Positions 7,541 to 16,191 of a DNA stretch of 55,442 bases are shown in pieces. Where the stretch lies: positions 1-55,442 of the IMG/VR virus record IMGVR_UViG_3300009183_008372. One strand, 5' to 3'. The notes under the pieces were generated by a model. It was not told the DNA's origin, searched no databases, and saw only the letters and a list, made by a program, of their open reading frames with translations. A program made the translations under genes and the position numbers. The DNA comes from a virus. Position 1 is the first letter of the stretch, and each line of letters opens with the position of its first letter.

Positions 7541-9229
7541 ATGATTTATAAAAAATATAAAAATGCAACAAAGGATGTAGTCAAAAAAAAAGGAATTATA
7601 AAAATAAATTACATGGAGGTAAAAACTCCATCATGGTTCAATTCATCTGAATTAAAAGATATAGATATTTCCATCATAGTTCCATGCTATAAAAGCAAAG
7701 ATTATATAATTGAACATATAAAATCTTGGGATTTAACAAATGATAATTTAAAAGTAGAAATCATTTATGTTGATGATCATTGCCCTCAACACACGCATCT
7801 ACAATGTGTCAAATCTTGGGAAGAAAGAAAAACAGAATTAAAAAATCCTGTTGGCAAATGTTTCCTAATATTGGGAAAAAATTCTGGCTTTTCAAATGCT
7901 TGCAATACTGGTGCTAAAGAAGCTAGAGGTAAATATTTACTATTTTTAAATGCAGACACCATATTGACCAAAAATTGGCTACAGCCGATTTATAATTCTT
8001 TCAAAATTGATGAAAAAATAGGCATTGTTGGCAACATGCAATTATCAAAAAATAACTTTATTGACTCTTGTGCTTCTGAATGGCGTTGGAAAGAGCATAT
8101 GTTTTTTCACATTGGAAAAAACATATATCAACAACAAACAATTGAGCCATTTGAATTGTCTTCTGCTCCCGAAGAAGTAATAAAGAGCAAAGAAGTAAAA
8201 ATGATAAATGGTTCTTGTTTGATGATATCAAAAGAATTATTTGATAAAGTCTGTGGATTTGATAATGCATATAAAATCGGATATTGGGAAGATTCTGACT
8301 TATGCATGAAGGTTGTCATGGAGGGTTATAAGATTTGGTTTTGTGGAGAATCAAAAATTTATCATTTTGGAGGTCATAGCGGGCAAAGTAACCACAAATA
8401 CTCTTCAGAAAATAAAACTTTGTTTTATAATAAATGGATAAAAACAAAATTGTTGAATTGTCACCTTCAAGATTCTAATAAATTGAATGTTAATTCAAAC
8501 AATTCGGTTGTATACACATCGATAACAAATAAATATGATTCTCTTAAAAACCACAAACAAAAAGATATTCCATATGTTGCGTTTCTTGATGAATATATAA
8601 ATAGTCAATATTGGGATATAAGATCGGCATGCAAAGAATTTTCTGATCCGAATAGAAATGCAAAAATACACAAAGTTCTTTCGCATATTTATTTTCCAGA
8701 TAAAGAATTCAGTTTATGGGTTGATGGAAGCATAAAAATTAAGTTTACTTGGAGCATGAAATCTTTATTTGAAACATATTTAAGTGATTGTGACATGGTT
8801 GTTTTCAAGCACGGAGAAAGAGATTGCATTTATGAAGAAGCAAAAATTTGTTGCGAAAGAAATTTAGATGATATAAATACAATCACAAAACAAATGGAAA
8901 GATATAAACGATGCAAGATAAATAAAAACAAAGGTCTTTCTGAGTGTTCGGTGATTTTAAGAAAACATAATGAAAAAGTAAAATTATTCAATGAGATTTG
9001 GTGGGAAGAAATCTGTCAAGGATCGAAGAGAGATCAACTTAGTTTTGATTACTCGGTTAAAAAAAGTGGCGTTAATTTAAAATACTTTCCGGGAAATCTT
9101 CCCAATAACAATTACTTTTTCAACAGAGAAATTCATGGCACACATACCGAAGATTCAAATTGCTGCGAAATAAAAGAAGTAATTACAGAAAGTATTTTTA
9201 ATAGGTGTTTAAAACTATTAAAAGGATAA
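7541..9229 (+). CDS. Two-domain glycosyltransferase: GT2 plus TOD1/MUCI70-like domain
   Basis: A 562-residue protein. Residues about 42-300 are a family-2 glycosyltransferase with ISIIVPCYKS, the sugar-nucleotide site YVDDH, N-A-D-T in place of DxD, and a C-terminal WEDSD acceptor-side motif. Residues about 330-555 look like the TOD1/MUCI70 (DUF616) glycosyltransferase-like domain, with VVYTSITNKYD, a FPD...WVDGSI strand and the KHGERDCIYEE segment. It probably makes two successive sugar transfers. The next gene, another GT2 enzyme, starts 3 nt later. An alternative start is Met25 (7613). Acceptor unknown. Confidence 0.8.
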   Translation: MIYKKYKNATKDVVKKKGIIKINYMEVKTPSWFNSSELKDIDISIIVPCYKSKDYIIEHIKSWDLTNDNLKVEIIYVDDHCPQHTHLQCVKSWEERKTELKNPVGKCFLILGKNSGFSNACNTGAKEARGKYLLFLNADTILTKNWLQPIYNSFKIDEKIGIVGNMQLSKNNFIDSCASEWRWKEHMFFHIGKNIYQQQTIEPFELSSAPEEVIKSKEVKMINGSCLMISKELFDKVCGFDNAYKIGYWEDSDLCMKVVMEGYKIWFCGESKIYHFGGHSGQSNHKYSSENKTLFYNKWIKTKLLNCHLQDSNKLNVNSNNSVVYTSITNKYDSLKNHKQKDIPYVAFLDEYINSQYWDIRSACKEFSDPNRNAKIHKVLSHIYFPDKEFSLWVDGSIKIKFTWSMKSLFETYLSDCDMVVFKHGERDCIYEEAKICCERNLDDINTITKQMERYKRCKINKNKGLSECSVILRKHNEKVKLFNEIWWEEICQGSKRDQLSFDYSVKKSGVNLKYFPGNLPNNNYFFNREIHGTHTEDSNCCEIKEVITESIFNRCLKLLKG

Positions 9230-9232
9230 TAA

Positions 9233-9952
9233 ATGTTTTTAAAAAAAACAAATGTATCAATAATAATTCCAACCCACAACAGATATGATGTTGTCATAGA
9301 ATCAATAGCAGAAATAAAAAAACAAAAATATAAAAATTATGAGATAATTATTTGTGATGATAGCGATAAAGAATACTACATTAAAAATTTTTCACACTAT
9401 GAAAAAAAATTAAATTCATATAAAGTAAAGCACATATATGGTGCGAGATATGATATAAATGGAAAAAAAGATTATGGATTAGCAAGAAGTAGAAATCTTG
9501 GAATTATTGAATCTATGGGAAAATTTTTAATTTTTATAGATGATAGGTTTACATTCGCAGATGAATTTGTAATTGAAAAATTCGTCAAAGAGTTATCGAA
9601 AGACAAAGAAAAAGTTTGGATATTTGGAAACAAGGGTTGTTATAACATCATTGATGAAAATGGAAATTTAAAACAAATAGAACAACCAAAGACAACATTT
9701 GTTGAAAACTTTTCAGCAATTAGAAGAGAACACATTATAAATGCTGGTATGTTTTGCGAAAGAATAGACCAATATGGAGGCATGACAGAAGAAATAACAC
9801 TTAGACTTAGCAAGCAAGGATTTAGATTTTTCTTTCATTCTGACATACAAGCAAAACAAATTTGTAAGAGTTCTGGTTGGGATAGAAAGCCAGAACAAAT
9901 CACGGCAATGTCAAAAGTTATATATAAAATGCATAAATATAAAGCAACATAA
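9233..9952 (+). CDS. Family-2 glycosyltransferase
   Basis: A 239-residue GT-A enzyme with the N-terminal NVSIIIPTHNR strand, the CDDSD nucleotide-sugar site (about residue 42), the LARSRNLGI helix and IFIDDR as the DxD metal-binding motif (about residue 100), followed by a GMTEEITLRL acceptor-side acidic motif. It is short for the family but carries all core motifs. It is directly downstream of the bimodular transferase, so both probably act on the same glycan. No membrane segment is seen. Confidence 0.8.
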   Translation: MFLKKTNVSIIIPTHNRYDVVIESIAEIKKQKYKNYEIIICDDSDKEYYIKNFSHYEKKLNSYKVKHIYGARYDINGKKDYGLARSRNLGIIESMGKFLIFIDDRFTFADEFVIEKFVKELSKDKEKVWIFGNKGCYNIIDENGNLKQIEQPKTTFVENFSAIRREHIINAGMFCERIDQYGGMTEEITLRLSKQGFRFFFHSDIQAKQICKSSGWDRKPEQITAMSKVIYKMHKYKAT

Positions 9953-9968
9953 CAATATATATTTTATT

Positions 9969-11069
9969 ATGAATAACAATAACGCTACATTTTTCGGATT
10001 CTCCTCTTTCATGCGATTAGATGAAATTGACTGGGAAAATACATTTAGTGATGTTGGCAAGGTATGTCCAGACGCAAAAGAAGTTGTAAAATACTTAAAT
10101 GATGTCAAAGGAAATGCAAATGCTGCCTATGGAGAAAGAAAAAAGTTCCCTATAAAATCACCATTTATACATTCAAAATCTAGTTTTTTTCAAAAAGGCG
10201 AATCAGAAGTAGATGTTGATGAATTTATTCAAAGAATAACAAAGAAGCCAAACAACATCATTAATACAAATGAAAAGATTTTAAAAAGTGGTGGTCCTCA
10301 GGAATTTGTTTATAAAACAGGCATTCCAGCATTCAGAGGCATAGTTTACGATTTAGAAAATAAAAAGTTTTTTTTCGTAAATACTTGCCCCGGAGCAGGA
10401 GATTGTGTGGTTAATTGTTACGCCAGAAAAGGTAATTATATTAGATATCCAAATTCATATGATAGCATGACACGAAGAATCAATTATTTGTTGAATTCTC
10501 CAGATAAATATGAAGAACAACTATATCAAGAATTAAAAGCAAAGTGCGAAGAACACGAAGCTAAACAAGGTTATAAGCCAACAGTAGTTATTCGATGGAA
10601 TGACTCTGGTGATTTCTTTGGTGTTAAGTATGAAAATATTGCCACTGATGTTAAAAACAAGTTAACTAAAGAAGGCTATAAGATAAAAGCATATGCTTAT
10701 ACTAAAGTTGCTGAGACTGCGAAAAAAGGCAAAGTTGGTCTTGTGACTTTTTCACAAGGAGCAAAAAGTTCAGAAACAGAAAAAGCAAAAAATATTAAGA
10801 GAAATTCTTATATCATACCAAAATCAATTTTTTCTAATTTAAATTTGATGAAAATAGAAGATGAAGATAAACTTAAATTAAATGTAATTTCTTATATGAA
10901 AAGTAAATTAAAAATAGATATTCCTTTTATGAATTTACTTAGTTATGATGAATTAAAGCAAATACCAGAAAAAGGAAATCCTAGATGGTATGTTATAGTC
11001 ACATCTGAAGACGGAGATGATGCAGCATTTCGTAAAGATGTAAAAGGCGTTTTACTTTTAGAACATTAG
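9969..11069 (+). CDS. GP88-like cysteine protein
   Basis: A 366-residue protein with the signature of phage GP88-domain proteins: C-P-G-A-x-x-C-x-x-x-C-Y-A-R (Cys140, Cys146, Cys150) and, further on, VIRWNDSGDFF. The cysteine cluster suggests a metal or iron-sulfur site; the family has no proven function that I know. The N-terminus (FFGFSSFMRLDE) loosely resembles the capsid-targeting-like peptides, and L-D-E would fit a prohead protease site. It converges with the epimerase gene and overlaps it by 4 bp. No neighbouring radical-SAM or metallo-enzyme partner is visible. Confidence 0.7.
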   Translation: MNNNNATFFGFSSFMRLDEIDWENTFSDVGKVCPDAKEVVKYLNDVKGNANAAYGERKKFPIKSPFIHSKSSFFQKGESEVDVDEFIQRITKKPNNIINTNEKILKSGGPQEFVYKTGIPAFRGIVYDLENKKFFFVNTCPGAGDCVVNCYARKGNYIRYPNSYDSMTRRINYLLNSPDKYEEQLYQELKAKCEEHEAKQGYKPTVVIRWNDSGDFFGVKYENIATDVKNKLTKEGYKIKAYAYTKVAETAKKGKVGLVTFSQGAKSSETEKAKNIKRNSYIIPKSIFSNLNLMKIEDEDKLKLNVISYMKSKLKIDIPFMNLLSYDELKQIPEKGNPRWYVIVTSEDGDDAAFRKDVKGVLLLEH

Positions 11070-11926
11070 AGATTATGTAAAAACATTTCAATATAATCTG
11101 ACAAATCAAATTTTGGTTTCCAATTTAATTCTTTTTCTGAGAAAGAAGTATCTGCTAATGTTTCGTAAGCCTCTCCAATTCTTGATGGAATATATTCAAT
11201 CTTTGAAGGTTTGAACATATGTGCCACTTCATTTATTGAATAATTTTTACCTCTTCCTAAATTAAAAATTTCTCCATTCCAATTTTTTTCATGCATTTTT
11301 AAAAGTCCCGAACAAATATCTCCGACATAAGTAAAATCTCTTCTTTGTTCGCCATTTCCAGTTATTGTTAAGGGTTTATTTTTTATAATTTGACTTTCAA
11401 ATATGCCAATAACATTTGCGAATTCACCATTTAAAATCTGCCTATTTCCATACACATTAAAGAATCTTGCAATTACGATTGAAAGACCATAAACACGATT
11501 GTACATAATGCAATTTTGTTCTGCGATATATTTGGAGTGGGAATAAGGATTTGCATATATGTCATGCTCAACAGATGAAGATCCAGCAAAAATAACTTTA
11601 CTTTTTCTGAATCTTGCATACTCCAACATATTGACAGTTCCAAGACAATTTACAAATAAAACTTCACTTGGATGTTTAAAACTTGGTGCAATTCTTGGCA
11701 AGGCAGCTAAATGATAAATAACTTGAGGATCATAATTCTTCAAAGCGTTATTTGACTCCCAATTATCTTTAACATTAAAATTTACAAAAGAAGCTCTATA
11801 ATTTATATTTTTTTTAATTCCAGTTGTCAAATTATCAACTACCAAAACATCATTATCTTGTTCGATTAAATAATCTATAAGATTACTTCCAATGAATCCT
11901 GCTCCTCCAGTAACTAAAATTTTCAC
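11066..11926 (-). CDS. NAD-dependent sugar epimerase/dehydratase
   Basis: A 286-residue extended short-chain dehydrogenase of the UDP-glucose 4-epimerase type. It shows the Rossmann motif TGGAGFIG (residues 6-13), the D-N-L acidic/loop region after strand 2 (31-33), YHLAA (71-75), the active-site Ser in AGSSS and the Tyr128-x-x-x-Lys132 pair (YSHSK), and RFFNVYG (about 153). It would interconvert or modify a nucleotide sugar for the glycosyltransferases next door. The exact substrate cannot be told. Divergent from 11991..12413. Confidence 0.85.
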   Translation of the reverse strand: MKILVTGGAGFIGSNLIDYLIEQDNDVLVVDNLTTGIKKNINYRASFVNFNVKDNWESNNALKNYDPQVIYHLAALPRIAPSFKHPSEVLFVNCLGTVNMLEYARFRKSKVIFAGSSSVEHDIYANPYSHSKYIAEQNCIMYNRVYGLSIVIARFFNVYGNRQILNGEFANVIGIFESQIIKNKPLTITGNGEQRRDFTYVGDICSGLLKMHEKNWNGEIFNLGRGKNYSINEVAHMFKPSKIEYIPSRIGEAYETLADTSFSEKELNWKPKFDLSDYIEMFLHNL

Positions 11927-11964
11927 AGTTAGACCTCGTTTTTAAATTGCCATTTAGACAACTA

Positions 11965-11972
11965 TATAAATG
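11965..11972 (+). promoter_or_regulatory. Candidate T4-like late promoter octamer
   Basis: TATAAATG, one mismatch from the T4 late -10 octamer TATAAATA, lies 19 nt before the start codon at 11991 with a GAAGGAG ribosome-binding site between them. The gp55-like sigma factor encoded at 41634..42170 makes this kind of promoter plausible. Confidence 0.4.
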
Positions 11973-11990
11973 ATATGAAGGAGAAATATT

Positions 11991-12413
11991 ATGATTAAAA
12001 AACAACTCACAACAGATGAAGTACAAGAAGTAATTGAAGTAATAAAAAATTATATCATTGATTTAAAAAATCGTTGGGATTTAGAAAGACCACCACATGC
12101 TAGTAAATTCGGCATATGTCGTGAATATCTGACAAAAGGAACATTGTTTATTTTAAAAGTAACAGATGAGATGATCCAATTTGTTGAAGGCATTATACCA
12201 AATGGAAAAGATAAAAAAGAAACTGTATTGTTAGTTGCTGGAACTTTGTTTGATTACATCATTATATCTTCTTTGCCAATATGGTTGAAGCCTATGTCTG
12301 GATTGATTAGGAAGATTGCAATTGAAGTATTATTTAGCGAAATGATTGAATTTATAGTGGAGAAATATAGCACTGGTTATTGGAAAGTAGAAAATGAAGA
12401 AAAAAAATCATAA
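11991..12413 (+). CDS. Unknown 140-residue protein with hydrophobic segments
   Basis: The start follows GAAGGAG. The middle (about residues 82-115) has moderately hydrophobic stretches (VLLVAGTLFDYIIISSLPIW) that may be a membrane-associated hairpin, flanked by charged helices. It overlaps the subtilisin-like protease gene by 20 bp in another frame, so the two are likely co-expressed; it could be a partner or inhibitor of that protease, but nothing in the sequence proves it. Not recognised. Confidence 0.45.
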   Translation: MIKKQLTTDEVQEVIEVIKNYIIDLKNRWDLERPPHASKFGICREYLTKGTLFILKVTDEMIQFVEGIIPNGKDKKETVLLVAGTLFDYIIISSLPIWLKPMSGLIRKIAIEVLFSEMIEFIVEKYSTGYWKVENEEKKS

Positions 12414-13335
12414 ATGCAAATTACTTCCATTTGAAAGAATGGAAGTAATTTCTGTTCAAGAAGCGAAACAAAGATGTAATTGGGGAGTTACAGCTTTCAA
12501 CTTGCCAAAAATGTGGAAATCATCACAAGGTGAAGGCGTTAAAGTTGCCGTAATTGATACTGGTTGTGATTTGCAGCATCCAGATCTTATAGAGAATTTG
12601 CTTCCCGGCAAGAACATGATAAATGAAAAAAAAGATCCCATAGATGGAAACGGTCATGGAACCCATGTTGCTGGAATAATTTGTGCATCTAATAACGAAT
12701 TTGGTGTTGTTGGTGTGGCTCCAAAATGCAAAGTAATTCCAATCAAAGTATTAGATGACAACGGCAATGGCGATCTCATCACTGTTGCCAATGGAATTAA
12801 ATGGGCTATAGAACAAAATGTCGATTTTATAACTTTAAGCTTAGGTAGTCCAAGTCCTGTACAGCAGGTAAGAAAGGCAATTCAAGCAGCCGAGGAAAAA
12901 GGCATAGTTACCTTTTGTGCTGCTGGAAACGCTGGAAAAACGCATGAGATTTTCTATCCAGCAAATTATCCAGAAACAATTGGAATCGGCTCAATAGATC
13001 AAAATTTAGAACGATCTAAATTTAGTTGTACTGGTCAAGATTTAGACTTTTTAGCTCCGGGAAATAAAATATTAAGCACAGTTCCAGAATCTTGGTATGC
13101 CATTTTATCTGGCACTAGTATGAGCAATCCTTTTGCTGTTGGAATTGCCTCATTGTTATTATCTTGGAATAGAAGTAATGGAAATAAAATAAAATTAAAT
13201 TGTTCTGAGGATTATAGAACGATTTTTAAAAAGCATACTTTTTCTGTAAAAGATAAAAATTTTGCGAAGAATAAGTTTTTTGAAGGGTTTGGAATTATTG
13301 ATCCAAAGGATCTAGAGTCTTGGCTTTCCGAATAA
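12394..13335 (+). CDS. Intracellular subtilisin-like serine protease (S8)
   Basis: A 313-residue S8 peptidase with the complete triad: Asp55 in VAVIDTG, His88 in NGHGTHVAG and Ser242 in GTSMSNP, plus the oxyanion-hole Asn in AAGNAG. No signal peptide and only a short N-terminal extension, like intracellular subtilisins without a classical propeptide. It overlaps the preceding gene by 20 bp. An alternative start at 12439 (MEVISVQ) lies inside a perfect 14-bp inverted repeat that could control initiation. Targets may be host or phage proteins; unknown. Confidence 0.85.
   Translation: MKKKNHKCKLLPFERMEVISVQEAKQRCNWGVTAFNLPKMWKSSQGEGVKVAVIDTGCDLQHPDLIENLLPGKNMINEKKDPIDGNGHGTHVAGIICASNNEFGVVGVAPKCKVIPIKVLDDNGNGDLITVANGIKWAIEQNVDFITLSLGSPSPVQQVRKAIQAAEEKGIVTFCAAGNAGKTHEIFYPANYPETIGIGSIDQNLERSKFSCTGQDLDFLAPGNKILSTVPESWYAILSGTSMSNPFAVGIASLLLSWNRSNGNKIKLNCSEDYRTIFKKHTFSVKDKNFAKNKFFEGFGIIDPKDLESWLSE
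12418..12451 (+). promoter_or_regulatory. Perfect 14-bp inverted repeat over the protease start region
   Basis: AAATTACTTCCATT (12418-12431) pairs perfectly with AATGGAAGTAATTT (12438-12451) around a 6-nt loop. It begins five bases after the stop of 11991..12413, lies 8 codons into the protease frame, and includes the alternative ATG at 12439. It could be a translational control hairpin or a transcriptional attenuator. Confidence 0.5.
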
Positions 13336-13726
13336 TTGCATCTTTGCATTTTTTGGCAAGTTCATAGTTTTCAACTACAATTGCAGACATCATAATTTTT
13401 TCAATTTTTTCAATTGTAATGTTATCAAAACATAATGGTCTTTTTCCACAATGAGTCAATGATTGTTGAAATTTTTTCAACATTTTATCGACAAATACTT
13501 TGAACTGGACATAACAATTGCTACATCCCATTCTTCCATTGTTTTGTAAATCCATCAATAATAGACCACAATTTGAACAAGATATAAAAACAAGGTCTTT
13601 AATGTCCATGAATCCACTGCAATTTTGACATATATAGCAATCTTTTATATTATCAGCATCATTGATGTGATAATGAATATTTTTTATATTAGGGCAAGGA
13701 TTGTTTGATATTGGGCAATTATCCAT
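13295..13726 (-). CDS. McsA-like zinc protein with UVR-type motif
   Basis: A 143-residue protein. The N-terminal two thirds hold cysteine pairs (Cys30/33/36, Cys50/53, Cys68/71) and the McsA hallmark GRMGCSNCY...F followed by a CGKRP segment (93-97). The C-terminus (IEKIMMSAIVVENYELAKKC, about 108-127) matches the UVR motif shared by UvrB, UvrC, McsA and ClpC-family adaptors. McsA activates the McsB arginine kinase and Clp proteolysis in Firmicutes; no McsB is visible here. The 3' end overlaps the protease gene on the other strand by 41 bp. Confidence 0.65.
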   Translation of the reverse strand: MDNCPISNNPCPNIKNIHYHINDADNIKDCYICQNCSGFMDIKDLVFISCSNCGLLLMDLQNNGRMGCSNCYVQFKVFVDKMLKKFQQSLTHCGKRPLCFDNITIEKIEKIMMSAIVVENYELAKKCKDAIIRKAKTLDPLDQ

Positions 13727-14247
13727 TATTTCGAGTCCTTAATTTTTTTCATATAACTAGATATCTCTTCATTTGTAAGTTCGTTTTTATATTTTTTAAA
13801 AAACACATCATTATATTTTTCTAATTCTGCGACAAAATTTTTCCTTGAAATTTCTAGTTTATCTAAATATACCAAAACTTCTTTTTTTGTGGCAGGTCTA
13901 GATTCTGAAGATGTAATCAATTTGTGATTTGGATTATCGAATCTTTTAATTTCTTCTTGCCAATATTCTTCTATTTTTATAATTGAGCTTAATGTTCTAT
14001 TTCCAACGACAAACATAAACATATCTTTTTGGTATTCACTTAATTCATTCCATAATAATTCTTTTTCCGAATATTTGTTCTTTAAAATAATTTCTGTCCA
14101 TGTTTTATTTTCAAAAACTCCTTTTGCCATTTTTGCTACATGATCAATTTTATCTTCATATTCAGCCACTGTTGGAGAATATTGCTTGTGTGTTTGAGAA
14201 AATGCAAATCCCACTATAAACAAAAAAAATATAAGCAATAATCTCAA
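13726..14247 (-). CDS. Exported protein of unknown function
   Basis: A 173-residue protein with a clear signal peptide (MRLLLIFFLFIVGFAFSQ, cleavage probably after Ser17 or Gln18). The mature part is helical, Lys/Glu-rich and cysteine-free. It overlaps by 4 bp with the virion-like gene upstream and abuts the McsA-like gene downstream, so all three are likely one leftward transcript. A periplasmic or envelope-interaction role is an inference from the signal peptide only. Confidence 0.6.
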   Translation of the reverse strand: MRLLLIFFLFIVGFAFSQTHKQYSPTVAEYEDKIDHVAKMAKGVFENKTWTEIILKNKYSEKELLWNELSEYQKDMFMFVVGNRTLSSIIKIEEYWQEEIKRFDNPNHKLITSSESRPATKKEVLVYLDKLEISRKNFVAELEKYNDVFFKKYKNELTNEEISSYMKKIKDSK

Positions 14248-15083
14248 ATTATCTCTCCTTTAATCTTTAGAGAAAATCCGTCATTTTCCATTGGGTTTAC
14301 ACCAGCAACAACACTTCTTTTTACCCAAACTGAAAAATATTCAGTTGGCTTAAGATTTCCTATAAGCAAAGGAGATGATGACGATGTTTCGACAAAAGTA
14401 ATATTATTTGGAGCATTAATTTCTGATGCTATTTCAGTGGCTGTTTTTAATTTTGGTCCGCCATCAAAAACTTTTTGTAAGGTGAATGTTGCATTTACAT
14501 CTACGAATGATTGCGACAAACTAACAACTTCTAATGATTCAAAATATCTCTTTGAACTTGTTCCAATAAAATTAACAGAAAAATAAGCAGTAGTTCCAAG
14601 ATAATACCCACTTATTGCAACTTGTTCTAATCCAGAAATAGATCTAATTGAGTTTTGAAAATTACTAGCCCAAATACTAATGTTTAAATCGTGTACGAAT
14701 GAAAATTGAATATTTGCATCTGTAAAGAAATCATAAAACTGTAATGTTATAGTTCCAGATGATACACTGCCAGCATTTGCAATATAGATGTCTTGCCTAT
14801 CATTATTTACTTCAATTCCAATTGTAATTGATGCACCACCAGAAACTTGACTATCCACATAAATTCCAGCATTGAGCAATGTATCTGTACTGTTAATATT
14901 ATTGAAATACACACATCGATAGTCTGTATATCCAGCAGTATTCTGTGCTGCAGAAACATTATCAAATATTCTATTAGATGATAAAACATAATTGGAGATT
15001 GCCCCTCCAATGCTAGAGTCAGGATTGTTATTTGATCCGCCACCAGAATAAAACAATTTTATATCATCATTTTGCAGAGTCAT
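14244..15083 (-). CDS. Beta-rich virion protein
   Basis: A 279-residue protein with the opening pattern found in a widespread group of phage structural proteins: SGGGSNNNPDSSIGGAIS, then NVSAAQNTAGYTDYRCVYF with later IGIEV and a closing YFSVWVKRSV...NDG-F-x-L-x-I-x-G. Little Lys and much Ser/Thr/Asn fit a tail or baseplate appendage protein. It overlaps by 17 bp the HTH gene upstream. Function within the virion is not clear; the family assignment is from memory of similar phage proteins. Confidence 0.6.
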   Translation of the reverse strand: MTLQNDDIKLFYSGGGSNNNPDSSIGGAISNYVLSSNRIFDNVSAAQNTAGYTDYRCVYFNNINSTDTLLNAGIYVDSQVSGGASITIGIEVNNDRQDIYIANAGSVSSGTITLQFYDFFTDANIQFSFVHDLNISIWASNFQNSIRSISGLEQVAISGYYLGTTAYFSVNFIGTSSKRYFESLEVVSLSQSFVDVNATFTLQKVFDGGPKLKTATEIASEINAPNNITFVETSSSSPLLIGNLKPTEYFSVWVKRSVVAGVNPMENDGFSLKIKGEII

Positions 15084-15378
15084 GTTCCCTCAAAGGATTT
15101 TTCAATATGTACCTTACATTCCTTGCTGAATATCCTGTAAAATTTGCGATTTCTTTAATTCCCCATCCCAAACCATGTAAGTGCTGAACCTTTTCTTTGT
15201 GTAAATTCTTTCTATTGGGATTTATTTGACTTACATGAAGTATCCGATAAACCTCTCTTTCTGACAAACCAAACATATTTCCAATTTTAGATACAGAAAG
15301 ATCGGGTCTGCCCAAGTAAATATTTATTACTTGGCTTTCGTTTTGATTGTTTTCAAAAAATTCAATAAAGCCTTGCAT
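15067..15378 (-). CDS. Double helix-turn-helix DNA-binding protein
   Basis: A 103-residue protein with two HTH-like segments: DLSVSKIGNMFGLSEREVYRI in the first half (split by the turn at GLS) and GWGIKEIANFTGYSARNVRY in the second. These resemble homeodomain-like or sigma-70 region-4-type helices, so it probably recognises DNA. The N-terminus (MQGFIEFFENN) also fits the capsid-targeting-like pattern. It is the first gene of a leftward group and lies divergent to 15436..16182 with a 57-bp gap, so autoregulation is possible. Confidence 0.6.
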   Translation of the reverse strand: MQGFIEFFENNQNESQVINIYLGRPDLSVSKIGNMFGLSEREVYRILHVSQINPNRKNLHKEKVQHLHGLGWGIKEIANFTGYSARNVRYILKNPLREHDSAK

Positions 15379-15435
15379 AAATTATATATTGAATAACCTT
15401 TTGGAAAAAACTTATAATTAATCATTGGAGTCATT

Positions 15436-16182
15436 GTGTTTAAAAGATCTATTAGTATTAAGTGGTATGATGACGATAAAAGGAACAATAATATTTTACA
15501 AATATATAAAAAGGGTCTTGAATTTTCCTTTGTATCTGAAAATAATGAGCAATGTCATCCTTTTGTGTTTTGTAAGGATTTCTTGCAAATAGTTATATTT
15601 GCAAATATTTACAATAGGATTGTAAGCATATTCAATTTTAATTATAATCCAAGAAAAAATCCTATTTGCTTAAAAGAAATTCGTATTTTGTTAAAAAACA
15701 AATCAGATAAGGAATTTATAGATAAAATCAACAATTCAATTGATTTTATCAACCAATTTGAAAGAAAATTACGAATAAAAAAAACTAAGTTTAAAATATG
15801 CGAAGATAATACCGTACTTTTAATTGCAAGCAAAAGATGGCTTAAATCTCCGCCTCTTATATCGATGTATATGTTGCTAATTCGCATAGGAATGGTTCAC
15901 AAAATAAACAAAAAAACTGATTTTACAATAAATGGGATTTTAGAAAGCAAAATAAAACCGTATCAATTAAAAGATTGCTCATTATTGAAAAATTCTATGT
16001 ATGGAATAAAAAAAATAATGAGTATTGGTGATCGCAAATGTTTTTGTCAAGATATCCGTAAAAATTATCCAGATATAAATCTTATTACAATTCATAGAGA
16101 TGGAATACTATCTTATAGTACAGACCTATTTCAATCAGATAATCAGAATTTGCAAACAATTACTCGATGGCAATCACTATAG
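15436..16182 (+). CDS. Unknown 248-residue protein
   Basis: I prefer the GTG start at 15436 because it has a good TTGGAG site 7 nt upstream; no ATG nearby fits better. The protein is basic, rich in Ile, Lys and Asn, with no recognisable motif, membrane segment or zinc cluster. TATAATTA at 15413-15420 is a possible late promoter octamer. It is followed nine bases later by the amidoligase gene, with which it is probably co-transcribed. Confidence 0.45.
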   Translation: MFKRSISIKWYDDDKRNNNILQIYKKGLEFSFVSENNEQCHPFVFCKDFLQIVIFANIYNRIVSIFNFNYNPRKNPICLKEIRILLKNKSDKEFIDKINNSIDFINQFERKLRIKKTKFKICEDNTVLLIASKRWLKSPPLISMYMLLIRIGMVHKINKKTDFTINGILESKIKPYQLKDCSLLKNSMYGIKKIMSIGDRKCFCQDIRKNYPDINLITIHRDGILSYSTDLFQSDNQNLQTITRWQSL

Positions 16183-16191
16183 GAGGCAATT

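Noticed and set aside
11991-12413. Holin
   Set aside because: The hydrophobic stretch is moderate, flanked by long charged regions, and no endolysin is adjacent.
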